The notes below the pieces were generated by a model that saw nothing but the letters and a program-made list of their open reading frames with translations, was not told the DNA's origin and searched no databases. A stretch of 64,000 nucleotides of DNA from DATBVX01 sp963705495 (GTDB lineage: Bacteria > Pseudomonadota > Gammaproteobacteria > Steroidobacterales > Steroidobacteraceae): contig CAVPJQ010000017.1 in NCBI GenBank assembly GCA_963705495.1, forward strand, positions 15,760-79,759, read 5' to 3'. Position 1 is the stretch's first letter, and every line of letters starts with the position of its first letter. This document shows positions 49,757 to 59,171 of the stretch, piece after piece. A program made the translations under genes and the position numbers.

Positions 49757-50487
49757 ACGAAAAGGCCAACCAACGCCATCGCCCACACGATCACCGGACT
49801 CGACGGCAAATCGGTCACCGTCGATAGCGCCAGCCCCACGGCGTAGCTCACGAACGCGAGCAGGTAGCCGATCCCGAGCTGGCGGTTCGGTGCATACCGA
49901 TAAGTCGCCACCGCCGGAACGATGAGGCTGGTGAAGACGAGATACACGCCGACGAGCTGCACCGACACCGTCACCATCAGCGCGAACAGCACGTAGAAGC
50001 CGATACGCCCAAGCCGTTCACGCCAGCGGAACCACGCGACGAGAAAGATTGCCGTGAGTACGCCGGCACGAATCAGCTGATCCTTGGAGACCCACAGGAT
50101 CTGTCCCGCGAGCAGGTCTTTCAGATCCTCGCCCCCGTGCGGATCATTCGCCAGTAGCAGGAGCTGCGCGGTGGAGGCGAGCACGAAGAGAATTCCGATC
50201 AACGCCTCCTGTGCCTCGGGTCGCTTCTTCTCGGTCCAGGTGAGTAACAGAGAGCCGAGCAGGGCAGCACCGACTGCAGCGATCTGTGTCGTCCAGCCGG
50301 CAATATCGAACCCGACCGTGTGCGCCGCAATCACACCGAGCCCGGCCACCTGAGCGATGGCGAGATCGATGAACACGATGCCGCGCTTCAGGACCTGTTG
50401 TCCCAGCGGAACGTGGGATAAGAGAACGAGAGTCCCGGCGATCATCGCCGGCCAGAGGATGCTTAAGTAAGCCGAGATGTCGTTCAT
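49714..50487 (-). CDS. znuB: Metal ABC transporter permease (zinc/manganese type)
   Basis: A 257-residue protein with about eight membrane helices, typical of the ABC-3 family. It has VPLGQQVLKRGIVFIDLAIAQ near the start, the coupling segment usual for ZnuB/MntB-type permeases, and EAQEALIGILFVLASTAQLL. Its start overlaps the binding-protein gene by four bases. It probably moves Zn2+ (or Mn2+/Fe2+) into the cytoplasm, but no ATPase gene is found next to it, so the energising subunit must lie elsewhere. The symbol is assigned by family and context. Confidence 0.85.
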   Translation of the reverse strand: MNDISAYLSILWPAMIAGTLVLLSHVPLGQQVLKRGIVFIDLAIAQVAGLGVIAAHTVGFDIAGWTTQIAAVGAALLGSLLLTWTEKKRPEAQEALIGILFVLASTAQLLLLANDPHGGEDLKDLLAGQILWVSKDQLIRAGVLTAIFLVAWFRWRERLGRIGFYVLFALMVTVSVQLVGVYLVFTSLIVPAVATYRYAPNRQLGIGYLLAFVSYAVGLALSTVTDLPSSPVIVWAMALVGLFVHLANGTARSAATS

Positions 50488-51389
50488 TGCAGTGCCTTGA
50501 GCAGCCGATTGATCGTGTCATCGAAAAGGCCGAAGAGATCTGCAGCCTCCGGAGTCCCGCCGACGGAGAACGGCAGCAACACGACCGGCGCGTGCACGCG
50601 CTCGGAGAGCCATTCCGCGGCCTTTGGATCGTTGTACGCATTGCGCAGGATCATCTTGGGTGGCGCAGAGGTGAGTTGTGCGACGAGCTGGCCGAGATAG
50701 CCGGCACTCGGTGGCACACCGGGCTTGGGCTCGATCGAGGCAACATTCTGCAAACCGAGCCAGTGACACAGGTATGACTGGTCGCGGTGAATCACGACGA
50801 CGCTCACACCCTTGAGCGGCGCGGCCTTTTGCTCCCAGCGCGCGATCGCCTGTTGCCAGCGCGACTGGAAGTCTGCACCGCGGCTCTCGAAGTACTGCGC
50901 ATCCTTTGCATCCAGTTGTGCGAGCCGTGCTGTGAGCGCCTTGGCAACCGTCCCGATGTTGTGTGGATCGAGTTGCACGTGCGGATTGCCCTGCGGATGC
51001 ACATCACCCATCGAGCGATCCACGGTGGAAGGCACCTCGAGGAGTCTCAGGAAAGAAGTCACGTCGAAGTAGCCGGGCTGGCCCACCTGGATGTGCGGAT
51101 TGCCAGATTCCTGGAGCAGCACCGGCAGCCAGCCGACCTCGAGCTCCGCGCCGGAGAGCACGACGAGGTCGGCCGAGCGTGCGCGGGCGACGAGGCTCGG
51201 CTTGGCATCGACCCGATGCACGTCCTGGAACGCGGTGGTCGCGCCGTACACATCGACCTTGTCGCCGCCGAGCTCACGCGTGAGCGCCGCCCAGTCAGCA
51301 GTGGTCGCGAGAACCTTGAGCGCGGCGTGCGCGGGTACGGCGCTCACCATCATTGCGAGCAGCGCGAGGCTGCGAACTAGCCTGTTCAT
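50484..51389 (-). CDS. znuA: Metal ABC transporter substrate-binding protein
   Basis: A 301-residue cluster A-I binding protein with signal peptide (ALLAMMVSAVPAHA). Candidate metal ligands are the His in FQDVHRVDAKP, the His residues in NPHVQLDPHN and the His in VVVIHRDQSY, the usual ZnuA/TroA arrangement. The long His-rich loop of high-capacity ZnuA proteins is short here (MGDVHPQGNPH). It captures Zn2+ or Mn2+ in the periplasm and hands it to the permease whose gene overlaps its 3' end. The outer-membrane protein gene lies eight bases upstream of its start codon. Confidence 0.88.
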   Translation of the reverse strand: MNRLVRSLALLAMMVSAVPAHAALKVLATTADWAALTRELGGDKVDVYGATTAFQDVHRVDAKPSLVARARSADLVVLSGAELEVGWLPVLLQESGNPHIQVGQPGYFDVTSFLRLLEVPSTVDRSMGDVHPQGNPHVQLDPHNIGTVAKALTARLAQLDAKDAQYFESRGADFQSRWQQAIARWEQKAAPLKGVSVVVIHRDQSYLCHWLGLQNVASIEPKPGVPPSAGYLGQLVAQLTSAPPKMILRNAYNDPKAAEWLSERVHAPVVLLPFSVGGTPEAADLFGLFDDTINRLLKALQ

Positions 51390-51397
51390 GTCGGCTC

Positions 51398-52855
51398 CTA
51401 GAATTTGTGCGCGCCGTGCGCGCCGATGCTGTAGATGTACTGAAGCTGGAATTGCCGGTCGGTCTCAGCGTCGCGTGCATCGTCCCAGGCGTACTGGGCG
51501 CGCAGGCGTGAGAACTCACTCGGGCTCCAGTCGAGCATCAGCGTCACGCGTGAGGGGTCCGCGGCCTCGAGCAGCGGAAAGGCTCCCGGCGGCAGCAGGC
51601 CGTCGTCCACCAACCCGATTTGCGTCGTCCCGGAATCGAGCGCGTCGTAGCGCACTCCCATGCGCCAGCGCGGCATGAACTGATAGACGCTCTGCACGTA
51701 CCAGCCCGACTGCGTCGTGTCGTAGTCACCACTCAGCGCAAGATTGTCGACGTCGAAGGCGAGGTCGCCCTCCTCCTTCCGATGCATGTATTCGGCCTGG
51801 AACTTGAGGTTGTGCTGCAGTGGATTGCCATGTGGCGACCATTTGAAGGTCACATCGCCGACCCAGGTGCGCGACTTGCCGGTGAAGGAGTTCACGACCG
51901 GTGAGTCGAACTGGTCGACGTCATCGTAGGTGCGATCGTCGGCACGCAGGTCGAGATACGAAATGCCAGCGCGCCAGCTCGTGGAGTCGCCGATGTCACC
52001 GCCCACGTGGCTGAACAGTGTTGCGCCGTTCAGGCCATTGCGATTGCGGTGCGTGCCGGGGAATTCCTGGCCGTTGCCGGTTTCCGCGCCGATGTCGAGG
52101 TACAGCACCGTCGGCGCTACCCACTTCACCTGCACGCCGTTCTGCGCGAGCTGGCCGCCGAAGAACGCCTGGTAGATGAGCGGCTGATCGACGAAATCCC
52201 ATGCATGCGCGTGTATTTCGTTGAGGTAGCCGATGCCGGAGAAAAACCGTCCGCCTTTGACGACGAAGCCTTCCGGCAGCGCGGTGGTGCGGAAGTACGC
52301 TTCCTCGACGCTGATCTCGTTGTCGCCGTCGATCGACGCCGTAAGGTTGCCGAAGAAGTACGGATCGATATTGGCCGCGAAGGTGAGCTCCGATTCGCCC
52401 AGATTGAAACTGCGCTCGCCCGGACCGACTTCGCCCCCGCTCGGGATGAAGCCGGCGATCTGGTACGTGTCGGGATCCTGCGAGGCGCCCAGGTAGTTCC
52501 CGGCAAGAATCACCGACATCGCCGGATTGAATGCAGTCGCGGGATTCTGGCCGGCACCACCGGCGCTCGGCATCGCGACCTCGGCGGGCGGTGCACTCGC
52601 GGCAACATCTGCAGCGGCCGCAGCCAGGACTTCAGCCGGCACCGCTCCTGCAGCGCTCGCCGCGGGCGGCGCGCTCGCCGTTTGGGCTTCGAGTTGATCG
52701 ATGCGCGCTTCGAGCCTGGCGATGCGCGCCTCGTAATCGGACTTCAGTGCCTCGATCTCACCCTTGAGCGAGCCGAGATCATCCGCGTGGCTGGCAATGG
52801 GCAATGCGATGCCTGCGCACGCGAGCCACGCGGCAAGTAAACGAGACGTCTTCAT
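51398..52855 (-). CDS. Outer-membrane porin-like protein of the metal-uptake cluster
   Basis: A 485-residue protein with a signal peptide (ASHA) and an N-terminal coiled coil (LKSDYEARIARLEARIDQLE). An Ala/Pro-rich linker (about 60-110) is followed by a beta-barrel ending in F (YIYSIGAHGAHKF). The barrel has repeated strands with aromatic girdles and motifs such as GGRFFSGIGYLNEIHAHAWDF and QAEYMHRKEEGDLAFD. It is probably the outer-membrane entry route for zinc or a zinc chelate, working ahead of the binding protein encoded next to it; that role is inferred from position. It is a porin fold, not a TonB-dependent receptor. Confidence 0.8.
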   Translation of the reverse strand: MKTSRLLAAWLACAGIALPIASHADDLGSLKGEIEALKSDYEARIARLEARIDQLEAQTASAPPAASAAGAVPAEVLAAAAADVAASAPPAEVAMPSAGGAGQNPATAFNPAMSVILAGNYLGASQDPDTYQIAGFIPSGGEVGPGERSFNLGESELTFAANIDPYFFGNLTASIDGDNEISVEEAYFRTTALPEGFVVKGGRFFSGIGYLNEIHAHAWDFVDQPLIYQAFFGGQLAQNGVQVKWVAPTVLYLDIGAETGNGQEFPGTHRNRNGLNGATLFSHVGGDIGDSTSWRAGISYLDLRADDRTYDDVDQFDSPVVNSFTGKSRTWVGDVTFKWSPHGNPLQHNLKFQAEYMHRKEEGDLAFDVDNLALSGDYDTTQSGWYVQSVYQFMPRWRMGVRYDALDSGTTQIGLVDDGLLPPGAFPLLEAADPSRVTLMLDWSPSEFSRLRAQYAWDDARDAETDRQFQLQYIYSIGAHGAHKF

Positions 52856-52923
52856 GGAAATTCTCCTCCACAGTCAACGAACGATGGGCGTGCGCAAGGG
52901 CGCGGCCCATTACGTCAATCGCT

Positions 52924-53238
52924 TCAGAGAAGAACTGGTGGGGCGCGGGACTGAAAGCTGTGGGAGGTGGAACGGGAAGTGAGCGAAACGGAGTCGGAAT
53001 AGACCTTCGCGTTGGCGCCTTCGAACTGGAAGTCGCCGACGCCGTGCGAGCCGTGGGTCGCAGAGACGAGGGGCGCGAAGGAAAGACACGCTGAGCACGG
53101 TGTGTGCTGCCCCGCCGGCGTGGCAGGGTCACCCGTCAGCCGCAGATGCGTGTACGCGTGCGTCTGGGCCGCCAGCTGCCCCAGGAGGAGCATGAGCGCG
53201 AGCAGCGCGTGTGCAGCAAGTGAGCGGTGGCGTTGCAT
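52924..53238 (-). CDS. Small exported Cys/His protein at the head of the metal-uptake cluster
   Basis: A 104-residue protein from ATG 53238 (53265 possible). A signal-like hydrophobic segment (HALLALMLLLGQLAAQTHAY) is followed by a CSAC pair with nearby His residues (AGQHTPCSACLSF, THGSHG). Proteins with this C-x2-C plus His pattern occur beside zinc-uptake operons and may bind metal. The gene is followed on the same strand by the porin, binding-protein and permease genes. No family function is established, and the ribosome site is weak. Confidence 0.55.
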   Translation of the reverse strand: MQRHRSLAAHALLALMLLLGQLAAQTHAYTHLRLTGDPATPAGQHTPCSACLSFAPLVSATHGSHGVGDFQFEGANAKVYSDSVSLTSRSTSHSFQSRAPPVLL

Positions 53239-53441
53239 CGGGGTGCCGGGAGAAACGGGCGCCATCTTAGCAGCCTCGTTCAGGCAGACAAGTCAGAAAG
53301 GCGTGCATTAAGGGGCTTTCATGAACGCGGTTGTCGAATCTTTGCCAATTCTTCGCGAAGCCTTGGCTGATCTTCTGCGCGCGGGTGCGTACCGTAGCGG
53401 CGGCCCGAAAGGACGATGCTCAACCTCAAGGAGATACCGCA

Positions 53442-53795
53442 ATGAGCACATTCATATCACGCAAGACCACCACTGCGTGGCTGGTCACGTTGACCACGAT
53501 TGCCTGTGCCGCTGGTTCACGCGCCGCCTTGGCTGACGACCCGGTCTACACAACGGTGCAGAAGACCGTGAGCTACGCAGACCTGGACCTCTCGAAGCCG
53601 GCTGGCGCCCAGGCGCTCTACGACCGTATCAAGAAGGCGGCGAGCAGCGTCTGCAGTGAACTCGAAGACTCTCAGTTTGAGCACCGGGTGATGTTCCGCG
53701 AATGCTATGACCAGGCAGTCGCCAACGCCGTCGCCAAGGCGAACCGGCCGATGCTCACCACCCTGTACAACTCCAGCAACATCAAGAAGGGCTGA
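53442..53795 (+). CDS. UrcA-family secreted protein
   Basis: A 117-residue protein. ATG 53442 is ten bases after AAGGAG; the longer frame from 53331 has no support. The signal peptide ends near RAALA. The mature part shows VSYADLDLSKPAGAQALYDR, KKAASSVC and a second Cys in MFRECYDQAVANAVAKANRP. It is paralogous to 36088-36441, with the same spacing of the two Cys. Function unknown. Confidence 0.85.
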   Translation: MSTFISRKTTTAWLVTLTTIACAAGSRAALADDPVYTTVQKTVSYADLDLSKPAGAQALYDRIKKAASSVCSELEDSQFEHRVMFRECYDQAVANAVAKANRPMLTTLYNSSNIKKG

Positions 53796-53847
53796 TCGAG
53801 ACGCATGCACCGACCCAGCGCATCTCGCGCTGGGCGGTGCGCGGCGC

Positions 53848-56800
53848 TCACGCTGGAGAGGCAACTCCAGAAGCTGCCGTTTTGGCCTTCCTCTTTTCCC
53901 GCCAGCGGCTCCTCAAACCTTCAAACTCGAGGTAAATGACGGGCGTGATATAGAGAGTGAGCATCTGGGAGACGATGAGGCCGCCGACGACCGCAAGACC
54001 CAGGGATTGACGCGATGCGCCGCTCGCACCCCATCCGAGTGCGATGGGCATCGTCGCGAGGATTGCCGCGCAGGTGGTCATCATGATCGGCCTGAACCGC
54101 AGCACGCACGCCTCGAGCATTGCCGCCGCAGGATCGAGCTGGCGAGAGCGCTGCGCTTCGAGTGCAAAGTCGATCATCATGATCGCGTTCTTCTTGACGA
54201 CACCGATGAGCAGGATGAGACCGAGGAACGCAAACAGGTCCAGGTCCTTCCCCAGGATGAGCAGCGTGATCAGTGCGCCGAAGCCGGCGGCCGGCAATCC
54301 CGAGAGAATCGTCAGCGGATGGATGGCGCTTTCGTAGAGCACGCCGAGCACCAGGTAGATCGTGAACACCGCGAGCAGCAGCAGGAGGCCGAGACCCGCG
54401 AGTGAAGATTCGAATGCCTGCGCCGTGCCCTGGAATCGACCGAGGAGCGTCTCGGGCGCCTGCAGATCGCGCTGCGCCTGCTCGACCACGCGCACCGCAT
54501 CGCTCAACGACTTGCCGGGAGCGAGGTTGAAAGAGATCGTCGCAGCAGGGAGCTGCCCGACGTGTGAAATGCTGAGCGGCCCCGTCATCACCTTGAGCGA
54601 AGCGACGGCATCGAGCGGTACGAGATTCCCGTTCGAGCTGCGCACGTAAAGGAGTGACAGCGCGCCGGGGTCGCGCTGAAACTGCGGCATCAGCTCCGCG
54701 ATCACCTGGTACTGGTCGGTGGCACCGAAGATGGTCGACACCTGGCGCGGACCGTAGGCGGTGAAGAGGGCCTGCTCGATCTGATCGGCGCTCACGCCAA
54801 GCGCTCCCGCGTGCTCGCGATCGATCTGCACCTGCACCTTGGGATTGTTGAGAATGAGGTCGCTCGACACGTCCTCGAGCACGCGTGTGGCACGCAGGCG
54901 CTCCAACAGCTTCGGCACCCACTGGATCAGCTCGTCCATGTCCGGGTCCATGAGCGAATACTGAAACTCGCTCTTGGTGATGCGCCCACCAATGCGCAGC
55001 GCCGGCTGGTTTTGCAGAAACACGCTGAGCCCCGGGATGTCGTTGAGGTGCGGGCGCAGCTCCTCGAGCACGCGCTGCGCCAGCGGACGCTCATCCGCGG
55101 GCGTCAGCGGCACGATCAGGCGACCCGCGCTCAAGCCGGTATTCGGCCCGCCCGCACCGACGAAGCCGATGACGCTCCTCACGTGCGGGCTCGCCGCGAT
55201 GGCCTTGATGGCTTCCTTCTGCTTCTCGGCCATGGCCTCGAAAGCGATGTTGGGCGTCGCTTCTGTCGAACCGATGAGCAGTCCCGTGTCGTCGTTCGAG
55301 GTGAAGCCCTTGGGCACGACGATGAACAGGATCGCGGTGCCGATCAGGCTCGCGACAAAGAGCGCAACGATCGTGCGGCGATGGGCGAGGGTCCACACCA
55401 GGCTGTCGTGGTAAAGCGCCCTCGCCTTCTCGAACAGCCCCGTCTTGCGGTCCCGCTGCGGCGGCCCGTGCTTCAGCATCCGACTGCAGAGCACCGGGGT
55501 CAGGGTCAGCGACACGACTCCCGAGAGCAGGATCGCAGCCAAGACGGTGATCGCAAATTCGTGGAACAGACGCCCGACGATGCCGCCCATGAACAGCACC
55601 GGGATGAACACCGCGGCGAGCGAGATCGTCATCGACACGATCGTGAAGCCGATCTCGCGCGTGCCCTGCAAAGTCGCCTCGAGAGGTGACAAGCCGCTCT
55701 CCAGATGTCGGGAGATGTTCTCGAGCACCACGATCGCATCGTCCACAACGAAGCCGACGCAGAGCGTCAGCGCCATGAGCGACAGGTTGTCGACACTGAA
55801 GCCGAGCAGGTACATGAGGACGAACGTACCTGCGAACGACATTGGGATCGCGATGCTGGGGATGAGCGACGCGCGCACGTTGCGCAGGAAGAGAAAGATC
55901 ACCAGCACCACGAGGCCCAGCGCCAGGAGCAATGTCAGCTTGACGTCGTTGACGGAGCTGCGAATGGTCTGCGAGCGATCGTAGACCGGGGTGAGCTCGA
56001 GCCCCGCCGGCAACTGGCTGCGAAGCTCGGGCAGCAACGCCTTGATCGAATCCACCACCTCGAGCGTGTTGGCGCCGGCTTGGCGTTGCACGCCGAGCAC
56101 GATGCCACGCGTCATGTCCTTGCCGATCCAGGCGCCTGCTTTGTCGTTCTCCGTGCTGTCGAGCACATTGCCGAGCTCGGCAAGGTGGACTGGGGCGCCG
56201 TTGCGATATGCGACCACGAGCGGGCGATAGGCCGCGGCATCTTCCAATTGGCCGTTGGCCTCGACCACGAACGTACGCTGCGTTCCATTCAACGTGCCGG
56301 AGGGCAAATTGACGTTGCCGCTCTGGATCGCGCTCACCACCTCATCGACGCCGAGCCCACGGGCGGCGAGACGCCGCGGATCAAGCTGCACGCGCACCGC
56401 GTATTTCTGCGGACCGAACACCTGCACCTGCGCGACGCCCGCCAGCGTCGAAATACGCTCGGCGAGGAGATCCTCCGCGTACTCGTCCACTTTGGGCATC
56501 GGCAGCGTCTTCGAGGTGAGCGTGAGGACGATGATCGAGGAGTCGGCCGGATTTACCTTACGGAACGAGGGCGGGTCCGGCATGTCGGGCGGCAGTTGTC
56601 GTGCGGCGGCGGCGATCGCGGTCTGCACATCCTGGGCAGCCGCATCGATGTTGCGATCAAGCGCAAATTGCAACGTGATCTGTGTCGAGCCCTCACTGCT
56701 CGTGGAGCTCATCGAATCGATGGACGCGATCGTCGACAACTGCTTCTCGAGCGGTGTCGCGACCGCTGCCGCCATCGTCTCCGGGCTCGCCCCGGGGAGC

Positions 56801-56949
56801 GATGCGGTGACGGTAATGGTCGGGAAATCCACGGCGGGCAGATCCGAGACCGGCAGCGTCAGGTAGGCGAGCGTGCCGAAACAGGCGAGGCCTGCCGTGA
56901 GGAGTGAAGTCGAAACGGGCCTTCGAACGAAGAGTTCGGACAGGTTCAT
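53848..56949 (-). CDS. RND multidrug efflux permease (HAE1/MdtB-like)
   Basis: A 1033-residue inner-membrane pump with the full 12-helix, two-loop RND layout: MNLSELFVRRPVSTSLLTAG at the start, ATPLEKQLSTIASID in the porter domain, helix 4 with the proton-relay Asp pair (LCVGFVVDDAIVVLEN), and a second-half match (LILLIGVVKKNAIMMIDFA). It exports drugs, bile-salt-like compounds or metabolites by proton antiport. Overall it resembles MdtB/MdtC more than AcrB. Its start overlaps the adaptor gene by four bases (ATGA). No TolC-type channel gene adjoins; one must be supplied from elsewhere. Confidence 0.92.
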   Translation of the reverse strand: MNLSELFVRRPVSTSLLTAGLACFGTLAYLTLPVSDLPAVDFPTITVTASLPGASPETMAAAVATPLEKQLSTIASIDSMSSTSSEGSTQITLQFALDRNIDAAAQDVQTAIAAAARQLPPDMPDPPSFRKVNPADSSIIVLTLTSKTLPMPKVDEYAEDLLAERISTLAGVAQVQVFGPQKYAVRVQLDPRRLAARGLGVDEVVSAIQSGNVNLPSGTLNGTQRTFVVEANGQLEDAAAYRPLVVAYRNGAPVHLAELGNVLDSTENDKAGAWIGKDMTRGIVLGVQRQAGANTLEVVDSIKALLPELRSQLPAGLELTPVYDRSQTIRSSVNDVKLTLLLALGLVVLVIFLFLRNVRASLIPSIAIPMSFAGTFVLMYLLGFSVDNLSLMALTLCVGFVVDDAIVVLENISRHLESGLSPLEATLQGTREIGFTIVSMTISLAAVFIPVLFMGGIVGRLFHEFAITVLAAILLSGVVSLTLTPVLCSRMLKHGPPQRDRKTGLFEKARALYHDSLVWTLAHRRTIVALFVASLIGTAILFIVVPKGFTSNDDTGLLIGSTEATPNIAFEAMAEKQKEAIKAIAASPHVRSVIGFVGAGGPNTGLSAGRLIVPLTPADERPLAQRVLEELRPHLNDIPGLSVFLQNQPALRIGGRITKSEFQYSLMDPDMDELIQWVPKLLERLRATRVLEDVSSDLILNNPKVQVQIDREHAGALGVSADQIEQALFTAYGPRQVSTIFGATDQYQVIAELMPQFQRDPGALSLLYVRSSNGNLVPLDAVASLKVMTGPLSISHVGQLPAATISFNLAPGKSLSDAVRVVEQAQRDLQAPETLLGRFQGTAQAFESSLAGLGLLLLLAVFTIYLVLGVLYESAIHPLTILSGLPAAGFGALITLLILGKDLDLFAFLGLILLIGVVKKNAIMMIDFALEAQRSRQLDPAAAMLEACVLRFRPIMMTTCAAILATMPIALGWGASGASRQSLGLAVVGGLIVSQMLTLYITPVIYLEFEGLRSRWREKRKAKTAASGVASPA

Positions 56950-58088
56950 CCGGATTTCGCGGCCGCCTTGAGCGCCACGGGGCTCCCGGGCTGCAGTCGC
57001 GACTGTCCGTCGGTCACGACACGTTCACGTGGTGCGACGCCCGAGACAATGGCCCATTTGTCGGTGGTGCGCTCCACCTTCACGCTGCGTTGCTCAGCCA
57101 CGCTGTGCGCATTCACGACGTACACGAAGGTGCCCTCGGGGCCGTTCTCGACCGCCTCAGCAGGGATGACCGTGGCCGCGGAGTCATCGCCGATGTGTAA
57201 GGTGACCGTCACAAACTGGCCCGGCCAGAGGCTCCGCGATGCATTCTCGAAGCGCGCACGCAAATGCAGCGTGCCGGTGGTTGGATCGGCGGCGTTGTCG
57301 ACGAAGCTCACCTTGCCGGTCATTCGGGTCGGCGTCCCGGAGCCGGAATTCACGGCGATGTCCACCTCGGGCGGTGCCCTCATCAGTGTGGCACGCAACG
57401 CGCCGAGCTGTTGCTCGGGAATGGCGAACGACACATCGACCGGGTCGAGAATATTGAGCGTAGTGAGCGGCGGCTGCGCGGTCGTCGCTTGCGCGTTCGC
57501 ATGCACCGTGTTGCCGACCTTCTGGTTGATGACTCCGAGCTTGCCCGTCACCGGCGCCTTGATGGTTGCGTAGTCGAGTTGCAGCTGGGCGTTGTCGACC
57601 GCCGCGCGATCCAGGGCCACAGTGGCGTTGGCGGCATCGAGATCGGACTTGAGCTGCGCGTGATCGTCCTGCGAGATGAAGCGTTGCTCGAGCAGCGCCC
57701 GCCCGTGCGCTTCCTTGGTGCGGGCGTTCTCGAATCGCGCCGCATCGCGCGCCAGGGTCGCCTGCGTGATGCGCAGCTGGATCAGGTACGGCGCGGGATC
57801 AACCTGGATCAGCGGCTGACCGGCGCGCACTTCAGCGCCATCCGCCACGAAGATCCGCACGATCTGCCCGTCGACACGCGGCTGCACATTCACGCTGCCG
57901 CTCGACTCAACGGTACCGATCGCAGTGAGTGTCACCGGCACTGCACGCTGCTCGACTTGCGCCACGACCACCGGGATCGGCGCGATGTGCCGCGCTTCGT
58001 TCGCGCTGCCATTAGTACAGGCAGCCAGCAGGAGAGGCCCCAGTACGGCAGCCCAGGTTGCGAGTATTTCGATCCGCATTCTTGTCAT
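56946..58088 (-). CDS. RND efflux periplasmic adaptor (MdtA-like)
   Basis: A 380-residue membrane-fusion protein with a lipoprotein-like start (LLLAACTNG). The lipoyl halves (GSVNVQPRVDGQIVRIFVADG and YATIKAPVTGKLGVINQKVG) frame an alpha-hairpin (about 105-165). Beta-barrel and membrane-proximal domains follow (SFVDNAADPTTGTLHLRA). It joins the RND permease encoded next to an outer-membrane channel. Start and permease gene overlap, so the two are one transcript read leftwards. Confidence 0.92.
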   Translation of the reverse strand: MTRMRIEILATWAAVLGPLLLAACTNGSANEARHIAPIPVVVAQVEQRAVPVTLTAIGTVESSGSVNVQPRVDGQIVRIFVADGAEVRAGQPLIQVDPAPYLIQLRITQATLARDAARFENARTKEAHGRALLEQRFISQDDHAQLKSDLDAANATVALDRAAVDNAQLQLDYATIKAPVTGKLGVINQKVGNTVHANAQATTAQPPLTTLNILDPVDVSFAIPEQQLGALRATLMRAPPEVDIAVNSGSGTPTRMTGKVSFVDNAADPTTGTLHLRARFENASRSLWPGQFVTVTLHIGDDSAATVIPAEAVENGPEGTFVYVVNAHSVAEQRSVKVERTTDKWAIVSGVAPRERVVTDGQSRLQPGSPVALKAAAKSG

Positions 58089-58182
58089 CGCCGCTTCGGT
58101 GAACCTGTTAGAGCGGGGATTCAGCTGGAAGTGCCGATGCTAGGCGCACAAATAGCTTCATTCACCAAGAAGTGTGAAGAAT

Positions 58183-58197
58183 TTTAAGAAGAATTAA
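58183..58197. promoter_or_regulatory. AT-rich direct repeat, possible response-regulator box
   Basis: TTTAA-GAAGA-ATTAA is a direct repeat with five-base spacing, close to the CTTAA-N5-CTTAA pattern of QseB/PmrA-type OmpR regulators. It lies in an AT-rich patch between the divergent efflux adaptor gene and the outer-membrane protein gene. Both half-sites differ from that pattern at the first base. Confidence 0.25.
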
Positions 58198-58286
58198 TCC
58201 CGTCAACTTCCGGGGCTCTCGTGCGTCGAAGCTGTCAGTCCGCGGCGCAGTGGATCGGCAGAGTCAATGCGAAAGGAGTGATACTC

Positions 58287-59087
58287 ATGTTTACGATCCG
58301 AAAGCTGAGGCCCGGCGCGCTTTCCGTGTTGCTCGCCGCGGCAGCGCCCGCGACTCACGCCGCGACTGAGGACAATCCCTGGGGTCTGCAGGTGTACGCG
58401 GGCGACTCGCTCGGCATGCACGGCGACTTCTCCACCAATCGTCTCACCAGCGTTCCCGATCTGGGACCGCTCATTCCGGATCTCGCCGGCTCAGCGGGAC
58501 AGGTTGCGCTCGAGACGATCACCTACGAGGACATGTACCGCTCGCGTTACAACGTGGGCGCCGAATTGAGCTATGTCGTGAGCGAAAACGCCGAGGCCTA
58601 CGGCCGTTTCGGTTACAACGCGCTCGACGGCCAGTCGCACACCGTCGGGCTGATCACCTCGCCGGAGCTGGCGAAGTCGGCCCCGATCGTCGGTCACTTC
58701 AATGACACCGACACCTACTCGCTGATGCTCGGCTCGCGCTACTACGTTCCGACGGGGAACTCGTGGCGCGTCTTCGGCGGTGCAGCACTCGGGGCGACCC
58801 GCCTGCACGACATGACGGGCACGCTCGACATTCCGGACTCGTCGACCACGCTTGCGGGTCTGCGCTTCGCGCGTGCGACCACGGTGTTCTCGCAGAGTCT
58901 CGAAGCGGGCATGGACTACCGCGCGCCGCAGAATGTCGACCTACAGTTCTCCATTGCGGGAGAGCACATGGGCGCAGCACGTGCCGGTAACGATCCGCAG
59001 TTGGCGGCTTTGGGGTTTGACACGACGCACGAAGGCGAAAGCCGCTGGTCGTTCCCGCTGACTCTGGGAGCAACCTACCGCTTCTAA
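58287..59087 (+). CDS. Outer-membrane beta-barrel protein, family not identified
   Basis: A 266-residue protein. ATG 58287 follows AAAGGAG eight bases upstream. A signal peptide ends ATHA; the mature protein begins EDNPWGLQVYAGDSLG and contains alternating beta-strands such as YNVGAELSYVVSENAEAYGR, YSLMLGSRYYVP and a terminal RF after TLGATY. It is an eight- to twelve-strand barrel, probably of the OmpW/OmpA-like small-porin class. It is divergent from the RND efflux operon and may share its control region. The ligand is unknown. Confidence 0.75.
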   Translation: MFTIRKLRPGALSVLLAAAAPATHAATEDNPWGLQVYAGDSLGMHGDFSTNRLTSVPDLGPLIPDLAGSAGQVALETITYEDMYRSRYNVGAELSYVVSENAEAYGRFGYNALDGQSHTVGLITSPELAKSAPIVGHFNDTDTYSLMLGSRYYVPTGNSWRVFGGAALGATRLHDMTGTLDIPDSSTTLAGLRFARATTVFSQSLEAGMDYRAPQNVDLQFSIAGEHMGAARAGNDPQLAALGFDTTHEGESRWSFPLTLGATYRF

Positions 59088-59171
59088 AGGACTGGGTGCG
59101 GGGATCTCGCGGGCCAGGGCAGTCGATGGATGGGCTGACCTGGTCCGCGCGATTCTTGTCAGCGCCCGTTG

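Noticed and set aside
53239..53441. Zur box between the zinc-type cluster and the UrcA gene
   Set aside because: No palindrome resembling the known Zur sites could be seen, so zinc control is left as inference from gene content.
55705..56907. 400-codon plus-strand frame over the RND permease
   Set aside because: Shadow of a conserved 1033-residue pump; no domain is seen.
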